DNA of 6,157 bases. Origin: Gammaproteobacteria bacterium HGW-Gammaproteobacteria-14. GTDB taxonomy: Bacteria > Pseudomonadota > Gammaproteobacteria > Pseudomonadales > Alcanivoracaceae. Under the pieces are notes generated by a model. It ran no database searches. It saw nothing but the letters and a program-made list of their open reading frames with translations, and was not told the origin of the DNA. The stretch spans positions 1-6,157 of the forward strand of contig PGZG01000113.1 of the NCBI GenBank assembly GCA_002840115.1, in the 5' to 3' direction. The stretch's first letter is position 1. The number at the start of each line of letters is the position of its first letter. Shown in pieces: positions 1 to 5,747 of this stretch. A program made the translations under genes and the position numbers.

Positions 1-201
1 GAACTCAAGACCAAACCGACAAGGATTAAGACTGCCCGTGCAATTTATAGGCTCCCCGGAATCATTGACGTTATTCTGAAAATCAACATCAAAAATCACC
101 CCTTCGCGGCCGTAAATAGAAGACATTTCCTCCTCTACCAACGGTTCCATGGCACAAACGGGAATGCTTAACAGCAACATAAAAGAGATGCGCACTAACA
201 T
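1..201 (-). CDS. Secreted protein with FilA-like N-terminal motif, N-terminal part (runs off left edge)
   Basis: The first 67 codons of a gene that leaves the window at base 1. It starts at ATG 201-199 and begins MLVRISFMLLLSIPVCA, a classical Sec signal peptide: Arg4, then a hydrophobic core, with a likely cut after Ala17 (V-C-A). The mature part opens MEPLVEEEMSSIYGREGV and continues with an acidic, Asn-rich stretch containing two cysteines (NCTGSLNPC). The Cys in the signal region is preceded by I-P-V, so it is not a good lipobox. The start overlaps the stop of the gene above by 7 bases (ATGTTAG), and no strong Shine-Dalgarno is seen, so translational coupling is likely. The pattern M-x-x-L-x-E-x-E-x-x-x-I-x-G also occurs in the upstream neighbour, so the two are probably related exported proteins. 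I recall similar N-termini in FilA-like/DUF6160 proteins. The function is unknown and the C-terminus is not visible. Confidence 0.8.
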   Translation of the reverse strand, partial: MLVRISFMLLLSIPVCAMEPLVEEEMSSIYGREGVIFDVDFQNNVNDSGEPINCTGSLNPCRFGLEF

Positions 202-1627
202 ATGCCCGGCCCCGAAGAGCACGAGGTTAACCGGAAGTGCTGGATCAGGAGACCCTCTGCACGACTATCACCAAGGTTCGCGACTCGCGTTGTAATGGTT
301 TGGTTATTGCCAACACCTGTAGCGATCGGGCCGGGACCATCGCCGGGACCATTGGTGTAATTCTGGGTGCGCTGCATGCTGAAAGCTTCACCACGTACAT
401 CAATACGCACAGGCCTTTTAGCAAAGGCTTGAAAAGAACCGCAGGCCTGACAGGCGCGGAAGAAAATGCCATCACTGGTGCTATTCCGTGCATTACGTGT
501 ACCACTGCCGCCAGGATACCAGTCCCCCCATCGGGAGTAGCCATGAGAGAGTCGATAGTCCTGACAACGCTGATCCCCGGCAGCGCAAGGAACATTCCAG
601 TTATTGACATGATAACGGGCAGTCTCATAACCCTGCGTATCACCACTCATAAGGCCATAAAACTTGCTATAAACCGGCGCAACATCAGGAATTTTTGGTA
701 ACTCAATATAAAACCCCCCCAAGCTTCCTTCAGCGCCGATCACAATCGCCTGATAATAAAGCTGCCCAAATGGGATATAGGCATCAACATTGCGGAAATG
801 CAGACCCTCTTCCGCATCAAATTGCGGCGGTGCACCGACTGTATCTGTTGCCCCCCCTGAACTTTGATTCACGCTAAAACGAAAATCACCACTCAAGCGA
901 CTGTGATAAAGCATGCCAAATGTACGATTGGCTGGATCAGTGAACTGGAACGCTCGAAAAATACTACCTGCGGCATTACCACGAATAAGTGTTTGGCTTT
1001 TCAGCAAACCATAGCGGCTACCAAGCTGCTGATTCCAGGGGTCACCAGGATCCTGTTGTCGCGCGGTCTCAATTTCGCCCCAAAAAGAAAAGGTGTAATC
1101 CGGTTGATTCGTCGGTGCCAAAAATTCATAAATGCTTTTCGTTGATGGTGTTCCGTTGCAGACCCCGTCCGTGCCATTTACGCACAGACCGTCAAAAGTC
1201 ATACCCTGCGGCGACCAGGCTCTTATCAGATAGGGGTTATCAAAGGGGGCAAAATTGCTGATCACTCCGCCACGGGGACAAGCAAGACTATTTGCATCAC
1301 AAGCTGCTTCATTCCAGTGGCTACCACCGACACCGGCACCGGAAATATTGCCGCCATACCAACGCAAGTCACCGCGTCGCCAGCAGTTTCGGTTGCCCGC
1401 CGTATTGCCAAAAGAGGTACAGGCGCCCAACGGGGTGTTGCCAACCTGCTCCGCATAACTGGTCGGCGCCATGGCAAATTGAAAATCATCAAAGGCAATC
1501 GCAATCCCGGTGCCGGACACACCCTGAAGCTCGCCTTCAGTCAGCGACGCCATGCCGACATAGGACGAAGCCAGCGCAGGCAAGCCAGCAGCAGGATCAG
1601 CAGTGATCTCGACAGCAATCTGCTCAT
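195..1627 (-). CDS. Secreted cysteine-rich FilA-like protein with signal peptide in another frame (one-base frameshift)
   Basis: The body is one open frame ending at TAG 197-195, but its in-frame extension toward 1751 has no ATG and runs into the hydrolase terminator. In the next frame, ATG 1627 encodes MSRLLSRSLLILLLACL, a strong Sec signal peptide, before that frame stops after 28 codons. Joining the frames at about 1577 (equivalent to restoring one lost base) gives a signal peptide running into ALASSYVGMASLTEGEL and a protein of about 477 residues. The body has 12 cysteines, several in close pairs (CQAC, CAAGDQRC), and is rich in Gly, Asn and aromatic residues with no further membrane span. 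It looks like an exported, disulfide-bonded, beta-rich protein. After the signal it carries M-x-x-L-x-E-x-E-L-x-x-V-x-G, shared with the next gene, which it overlaps by 7 bases. FilA-like membership is from memory. The role is unknown. Without the frameshift the first in-frame ATG is 1553 (452 residues, no signal peptide). No clear Shine-Dalgarno precedes ATG 1627. Confidence 0.75.
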
Positions 1628-1648
1628 AAATAGCCACAGTGATGATTT

Positions 1649-1669
1649 TATTGTTATCCGTGGACAATT
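1649..1669 (-). promoter_or_regulatory. lac-operator-like sequence upstream of the secreted-protein pair
   Basis: On the minus strand this reads AATTGT, four bases, then GGATAACAAT. By my alignment it matches the E. coli lacO1 operator at 17 of 21 positions. It lies 21 bases before ATG 1627, and a -10-like TAAAAT (1650-1645) overlaps its downstream edge. I see no good -35 box at normal spacing. The position suits a LacI-family repressor site, but no LacI gene is visible here and a chance match is possible. Confidence 0.25.
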
Positions 1670-1749
1670 CTGGCGAAGACGGCACCACGGCATCAGCGGC
1701 GAGTACCGTCAACCCAGTGGCAAATACAGACAAATTGGCAGGGCAAGAC

Positions 1750-1783
1750 AAAAAGCAGGCCGACGGACACCCGGGCCTGCTTT
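1750..1783 (-). terminator. Rho-independent terminator after the CocE-type hydrolase gene
   Basis: The two arms are AAAGCAGGCC (1783-1774 on the minus strand) and GGCCTGCTTT (1761-1752), a 10-base-pair stem. It can extend by three more pairs (CGG/CCG) past a 2-base bulge to a 4-base loop. In the minus direction the stem runs straight into TTTTTGTCTT. It lies about 40 bases after the hydrolase stop and upstream of the secreted-protein start, so it closes the upstream transcription unit. On the plus strand only three Ts follow the stem, so it is mainly one-directional. Confidence 0.88.
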
Positions 1784-1822
1784 CAGGTTATGTTGGGCAA
1801 TAGCAGCTTGGCTACCCTGTGG

Positions 1823-3484
1823 TTAGTTTGCGTTCACCACCGCCGAAACATCTTCTACAGAAGGATCTGAAAGAGCATGCAGTGTCTTCAGGGATACGGG
1901 CAGCTGCACTCGGCCGGCAAAGTTCACGCCTTCCCCGAAATCCATTGGCAGGGTATTGAATTGGGGGTGCCAGCTGAACAACATCAGCCCCAGCTGATCG
2001 CCGTCGCGCAAACTTACCGCCATCGGCGGCAGCGCGGTTGCAATACCCGGGCGCACAGGCGCCATCTGATTATTAACCGGTCTCGGCCGTGAAGAACCCG
2101 CCCTCCGTACCGCCAGTGCCACCAGCAGCGGGGCAGACTCCGCCGTATCGGCGACCAACTGGACAACAGGCGTGCCAAAACGCTTTTCGGCGCCGTCCGC
2201 CGTGTGCAAAGGCACAAAGGCCGGGCGTATCCGGCCATCACGGGGCTCAGCAAAACTCTCCGCCAACATATTGCGGCTTCTGAGCCCTGCAACCCAATCC
2301 ACCGGCGCCGTTAACCAGCGACGGCTACCACTGCGACGACCTTTCAACTGTACACGATCAAAAGCTACACTCTCGTAGCGCTCCGGCCAGTCATTCAGCG
2401 CAACGCTCCAGTCACTCATCGACAGGCAAACCGATGGCAGGCCGGGCGGCGTCCCATCACTCAGCTTGGCACTCAGCCAATCCGCCACCACTGTATTGGT
2501 ACGCTGTTTTTCACCATGACAATGCAGCCATTTATCCCAGTACCAGACGGGCGTCGAGGAAGAGTGCTGCTCTAATGGCAACAAATGGCCTCCGCTCTGG
2601 ACAATCAAACTGACGTCGCCACCGGCACGCCGCAAACAGTCACGGCTCTGAAGCGCCTGATCTACATCAAACAGTACATCACGCAAACCCTGTACCATCA
2701 GCACATCAACGGAGCGTTGCTCCTCGCGTTCACAGTAATAGGAAAAACCGTGTGGTGCGTAATGCTGCTTTAGATCTTCTTCAATGATCCCCTGGCGGGC
2801 AAGGGCGAAGTTTTCACGCAGATAGGGATGAAGCTTGCGAAAGTTCCACCAGTCTCCCATCACATACAACAGCCTGATCCAGCCACCTTTTGGCACATCA
2901 CTGGGCGCCAGCGTTTCGGTAATGTCGTACCAGGTGGTAATCGGCACAATCGCGTCTATCCGCGGCTCTTTCACAGAAGCCAGCAGCTGCACACCGCCAC
3001 CGTAGGATTCGCCGATCATGCCTACTCGAATCTCGCCGTCGGCATCACGGGCCAAACGAGGAATATTCTGCTCCGCCCAATCCAACAAGGTGCTGACATC
3101 GCGCACTTCTTTTTCGGGATCCATGACGTTGATAACACCATCGGTATTGCCGTGGCCACGCTGGTCCCAGGTAATCAGCCAGAACCCCCGCTTCCACAAA
3201 TCCTTGGCGATCAGTCCGGAAGGGATAACGTTTTCATAAAGCCCTATCACCCCGTCCATACGCTTGAGACCAAAACCGTGGGTATGCATCACCAGCGGCG
3301 CCACCTCCCCAGCCGTCAATGCAGGCTGCCAGACCGTTGCGCCAATACGAGCACCGTCATGCGCGGTCACGGTGATTTGGTAACGTTTGGCCTTAAGAGG
3401 ATGCTCACCCATGGATGGCAGTGAGGTACGAGCAGAGCAGGCCGCCAGCAAGCTGAGCAGCGCCAGCAGAATCATTCGGTTCAT
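1823..3484 (-). CDS. Lipoprotein alpha/beta hydrolase, CocE/NonD (peptidase S15-like) family
   Basis: Predicted serine hydrolase of 553 residues, probably tethered to the outer or inner membrane facing the periplasm. The frame is open a further 30 codons upstream, but ATG 3484 is chosen because it directly starts MNRMILLALLSLLAAC, a lipoprotein signal with lipobox L-A-A-C (Cys16); the Arg-rich stretch before it is not signal-like. The alpha/beta hydrolase core covers about residues 35-320: HTHGFG oxyanion-type loop (67-72), WDQRGHG (106-112), nucleophile elbow G-E-S-Y-G with Ser160, acid Asp269 (GLRD) and His300 (SGGH). Residues from about 370 on look like the beta-sandwich C-terminal domain of CocE/X-Pro peptidases (FGTPVVQLVAD; a late Asp-Gly-Asp-Gln-Leu-Gly-Leu stretch). 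The length fits the family. Members hydrolyse esters, amides or X-Pro peptides; the substrate here cannot be told. It follows two AraC genes after a 104-base gap with a palindrome and ends at a terminator. A weak GAG Shine-Dalgarno precedes the start. Confidence 0.88.
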   Translation of the reverse strand: MNRMILLALLSLLAACSARTSLPSMGEHPLKAKRYQITVTAHDGARIGATVWQPALTAGEVAPLVMHTHGFGLKRMDGVIGLYENVIPSGLIAKDLWKRGFWLITWDQRGHGNTDGVINVMDPEKEVRDVSTLLDWAEQNIPRLARDADGEIRVGMIGESYGGGVQLLASVKEPRIDAIVPITTWYDITETLAPSDVPKGGWIRLLYVMGDWWNFRKLHPYLRENFALARQGIIEEDLKQHYAPHGFSYYCEREEQRSVDVLMVQGLRDVLFDVDQALQSRDCLRRAGGDVSLIVQSGGHLLPLEQHSSSTPVWYWDKWLHCHGEKQRTNTVVADWLSAKLSDGTPPGLPSVCLSMSDWSVALNDWPERYESVAFDRVQLKGRRSGSRRWLTAPVDWVAGLRSRNMLAESFAEPRDGRIRPAFVPLHTADGAEKRFGTPVVQLVADTAESAPLLVALAVRRAGSSRPRPVNNQMAPVRPGIATALPPMAVSLRDGDQLGLMLFSWHPQFNTLPMDFGEGVNFAGRVQLPVSLKTLHALSDPSVEDVSAVVNAN

Positions 3485-3497
3485 TATTGTTCTCAGG

Positions 3498-3526
3498 TAT
3501 CGAGCCGCCACTATACGGCTTCGATA
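3498..3526 (-). promoter_or_regulatory. Imperfect palindrome upstream of the hydrolase gene, possible operator or 5' hairpin
   Basis: On the minus strand TATCGAAGCCG is followed by eight bases (TATAGTGG) and CGGCTCGATA. The arms pair over 10 base pairs with one bulged A. The 3' arm ends 13 bases before ATG 3484, next to the weak ribosome site. No T-run follows, so it is not a normal terminator. The loop contains TATAGT, a -10-like hexamer, with no recognisable -35 at 16-18 bases, as in activator-dependent promoters. It could be an operator for the adjacent AraC proteins, or an RNA hairpin affecting translation. Its role is inference. Confidence 0.4.
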
Positions 3527-3588
3527 TGATCCCGCCCGTGGTCGAGCGCCAACAGCGGCACGGGGTGCCAGCACGATGGCAAATACGG

Positions 3589-4629
3589 TCAGTCGTTCAG
3601 ATTTAATCCGCGACGATAGTCAGAGGGGGTCGTACCAGTCCAAACCCGGAAGCGGCGCTGAAAAGCTCGCAAGTCCGCAAAACCCAGTCGCTCGGCAACC
3701 TCCCGCACAGTGACACCAGACATCGACAGATACTCTCTTGCCAACTGCAGGCGCAAACCATCCAGCAACTCTTGCCATGTCATCCCAATCTCCGCCAGAC
3801 GGCGGTCCAGTGTGCGCACCGACATACCCAGACGATCCGCCGCCAGCTCCCGGCGTGGCGAACCGGTAACCATAAGATCATGAACTTGCATTTTCAGCTG
3901 ATTAATAAAACTGCCGGCCTGCTGCTGCTCTTCAAGCTGCCGGGAGGCAACCGCTTCTGCCATTCGCTGAACCTCATCACCATAGGCATTGAGCTTTACA
4001 TCCAGCGCATCGGGCCCCAACTCCATGCCGGTATGGCCAGCGTTAAACTCAACCGGACAGTTAGCCTCCCGTTCAATTATTTGAGTGGCAGAGGCAGAAA
4101 TTGGCCCATACTCAAGAAAAAGACGACGCGGAGACAAGTCCTGATGGCCGCTAATCAGACGATACACCCGACCCAACAACACCAATATGCATTCAAATAT
4201 ATGACGCCGTAATACCGGATTCTGATGCACCGCATGCAGTACCATCAGCATCCCATCACCTCGCTCGCTCAGCGCCAGACTGCCGGCAGTTCCGGAGATC
4301 AGAGACTGATAACGCACGACAATTTCAGCCGATTGCCGCACCGTAGCAGCACCCATGGTCAGCGAAGAAATCACTCCATAAGCCGCCGGCATAACCTGCT
4401 GGCCAAGACGAAAACCAATCATCTCATCGCCGCTAACCAGAATAAGTTCCATCAAAAATTTTTCATATCTCGAAAGCGGGACTCTGGCCGTTGGCTGCAA
4501 GTGAACCGCAGGGTCCAAACCGCAACTCAACAGCAAGTCATGGGTGGGCAGGCCAAGTCGCTCACCACCATAAAAGAACTGGGAAAGCGCTATACCAGTA
4601 ACGTAGTACTCTTCTTCAGAAACCAACAC
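3589..4629 (-). CDS. AraC-family transcriptional regulator, second of a tandem pair
   Basis: A 346-residue DNA-binding regulator. Residues of about 15-205 form an N-terminal sensor of the arabinose-binding/OruR type (GERLGLPTHDLLLSCGLDP; SGDEMIGFRLG; VVRYQSL; VHQNPVLRRH). Residues of about 255-340 are the double helix-turn-helix: ELAADRLGMSVRTLDRRLAE, then VREVAERLGFADLRAFQRRF, ending WTGTTPSDYR, the AraC signature. A Gln/Glu-rich linker (231-240) joins them. The start is GTG 4629: an in-frame TAA lies about 30 bases upstream with no ATG between, and GTG aligns exactly with the paralogue's ATG. An ATG at 4637 is out of frame by one base because of a run of five Gs; six Gs would make it the start. 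It lies 34 bases after the first regulator and is about 51% identical to it by hand alignment, so it arose by duplication. The family usually activates neighbouring genes on binding a small molecule; the hydrolase downstream is a candidate target. Confidence 0.93.
   Translation of the reverse strand: MLVSEEEYYVTGIALSQFFYGGERLGLPTHDLLLSCGLDPAVHLQPTARVPLSRYEKFLMELILVSGDEMIGFRLGQQVMPAAYGVISSLTMGAATVRQSAEIVVRYQSLISGTAGSLALSERGDGMLMVLHAVHQNPVLRRHIFECILVLLGRVYRLISGHQDLSPRRLFLEYGPISASATQIIEREANCPVEFNAGHTGMELGPDALDVKLNAYGDEVQRMAEAVASRQLEEQQQAGSFINQLKMQVHDLMVTGSPRRELAADRLGMSVRTLDRRLAEIGMTWQELLDGLRLQLAREYLSMSGVTVREVAERLGFADLRAFQRRFRVWTGTTPSDYRRGLNLND
3638..3663 (-). repeat. Exact 26-base direct repeat, copy in the second AraC gene
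   Basis: Identical base for base to 4710-4735. It encodes FQRRFRVWT in the second helix-turn-helix and includes synonymous positions, unlike the flanks, which differ at once on both sides. It reflects the duplication of the two regulator genes, perhaps with local gene conversion. Confidence 0.85.
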
Positions 4630-4663
4630 GCCCCCATGAACCTGAATTGTAATAATTATTTAG

Positions 4664-5701
4664 CTAGCCATCAGACAAACGGCTGCGATAATCCGAAGGT
4701 GTCATGCCTGTCCAAACCCGGAAGCGGCGCTGAAATGCGCGCACATCAGCAAATCCGAGTCGATTGGCAATAGTTTGAATATTCACATCCGTGTCAGCGA
4801 GGTACTCCCTTGCCATTTGGGAACGCATGGCATCCAGCAGCTGCTGCCAGGTTAATCCCACCTCAGCAAGGCGACGATCCAGAGTGCGAACAGAAACATT
4901 AAGGCGATCCGCAACAATTTCCCGACGCGGCGAGCGCGCCACCATCAGATCACGCATCTGCCTTTTTACCTGGCTCAACCAGTCCTGGCTCTGTTGCTGA
5001 TCTGCCAACTGCTTGCGCGCCAATTCTTCTGCCACCCTAAGCTGCTCCGGGTCATGCATATTCAATGGCGATGCCAATGCATCCAGACTCAACTCAATTT
5101 GATTAGCAGGGGCGTTGAATCGAACAGCACAACCGTAAAGCTGTTCCATGGCACGGCGAATATCGGCACCAGGGGGGGCGCACTCCAGAGACACCGACAA
5201 AGCGCCGAAATCTGCTCGACCACTCACAAAACGGAGCATGTGCGCTGTCAGTGCTAACACATTGTCTGTCACATGGCGCCGCATCACAGGATTTTGATGA
5301 ACCATAGTCCATGTGAATAGCAGACGGTCCTCTTTTTCCGTCACCTCGAAACCTTCCGCATTGCCACCGGCTAACGCCTGATAACGGACCCCAAGCAACA
5401 GCGCATCTCGACCATTAGCAGCACCAAAAGCCAGTGATGGCAGGGCGCCGTAAATTGCCGGCATTAGTTGATGGCCAATATGAAAGCCCAGCATTTCATC
5501 GCCGCTTTGCAGCACCAACTGCAGCAGAAAGGTTTCATATTGACGCTGGGATATTCGCTGCGATGGCTGCAAGGCAACTACAGGATCAAGGTCGCAGGAA
5601 AGCAAGATGTCACGCGCCGGCAGACCCAGCCGTTCAGCACCATACACATACTGGGATAAGCCCATCCCGGTAATGTAATGCTCGTCAGGCAACTCCGTCA
5701 T
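4664..5701 (-). CDS. AraC-family transcriptional regulator, first of a tandem pair
   Basis: A 345-residue regulator with the same architecture as its downstream neighbour. The N-terminal sensor spans about residues 15-205 (GAERLGLPARDILLSCDLDP; SGDEMLGFHIG; VRYQAL; VHQNPVMRRH). A Gln-rich linker (231-238) follows, then the AraC double helix-turn-helix at about 255-340 (EIVADRLNVSVRTLDRRLAE; IQTIANRLGFADVRAFQRRF; WTGMTPSDYR). ATG 5701 is supported by AAAGGA seven bases upstream. It starts 46 bases after the EEP stop with no convincing terminator between, so it may be co-transcribed with that gene, and it leads into the second regulator 34 bases on. The two proteins align without a gap from residue 1 to 340. 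Helix segment SVRTLDRRLAE and segment RAFQRRFRVWTG are identical, while the sensor domains are only about 45% identical. This suggests a shared DNA site but different signals. The ligand is unknown; fatty acids, amino acids or sugars are all used in this family. Confidence 0.94.
   Translation of the reverse strand: MTELPDEHYITGMGLSQYVYGAERLGLPARDILLSCDLDPVVALQPSQRISQRQYETFLLQLVLQSGDEMLGFHIGHQLMPAIYGALPSLAFGAANGRDALLLGVRYQALAGGNAEGFEVTEKEDRLLFTWTMVHQNPVMRRHVTDNVLALTAHMLRFVSGRADFGALSVSLECAPPGADIRRAMEQLYGCAVRFNAPANQIELSLDALASPLNMHDPEQLRVAEELARKQLADQQQSQDWLSQVKRQMRDLMVARSPRREIVADRLNVSVRTLDRRLAEVGLTWQQLLDAMRSQMAREYLADTDVNIQTIANRLGFADVRAFQRRFRVWTGMTPSDYRSRLSDG
4710..4735 (-). repeat. Exact 26-base direct repeat, copy in the first AraC gene
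   Basis: Partner of 3638-3663, in the same orientation, 1072 bases apart. It encodes the same nine residues at the same protein positions. The repeat could support slippage or recombination that would fuse the two regulators into one chimeric gene. Confidence 0.85.
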
Positions 5702-5708
5702 TCGGCAT

Positions 5709-5714
5709 TCCTTT
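5709..5714 (-). promoter_or_regulatory. Shine-Dalgarno site of the first AraC gene
   Basis: AAAGGA on the minus strand with a 7-base spacer to ATG 5701. It is the clearest ribosome-binding site in the window and fixes the start of this regulator. The second regulator (GTG start) lacks an equivalent. Confidence 0.7.
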
Positions 5715-5747
5715 GATGAGAATCATCACCCTGAGAAATCAATCTAC

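Noticed and set aside
1510..1560. Double-glycine bacteriocin/RiPP leader (L-x-E-x-E-L-x-x-V-x-G resembles such leaders)
   Set aside because: The motif follows a Sec signal peptide, the glycine is not followed by a second one (G-T-G; G-R-E-G), the downstream protein is about 450 residues, and no peptidase-transporter gene is visible.
1628..1751. N-terminal extension of the secreted protein starting at TTG 1751
   Set aside because: The first codons fall in the terminator U-tract, there is no ATG or ribosome site, the peptide is not signal-like, and a proper signal peptide exists in the neighbouring frame at 1627.
1317..1826. 169-codon plus-strand open frame across the secreted-protein start
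   Set aside because: It is basic and low-complexity, has no ribosome site, crosses the terminator and is antisense to coding sequence.
2828..3424. 198-codon plus-strand open frame opposite the hydrolase
   Set aside because: It is antisense to a gene with a full catalytic triad and lipobox. Its translation has no recognisable domain and looks like a codon-bias shadow.
3485..3574. 30-codon upstream extension of the hydrolase (start at 3574)
   Set aside because: It is Arg- and Ala-rich without signal character, would bury the lipoprotein signal at residue 31, and covers the intergenic palindrome.
4225..4773. 182-codon plus-strand open frame opposite the regulators
   Set aside because: It spans the junction of two well-supported AraC genes on the other strand and shows no protein-family features.
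5702..5747. Possible terminator between the EEP gene and the first regulator
   Set aside because: The only inverted repeat (GATGA-TTC-TCATC) is 5 base pairs, AT-rich and lacks a T-run.
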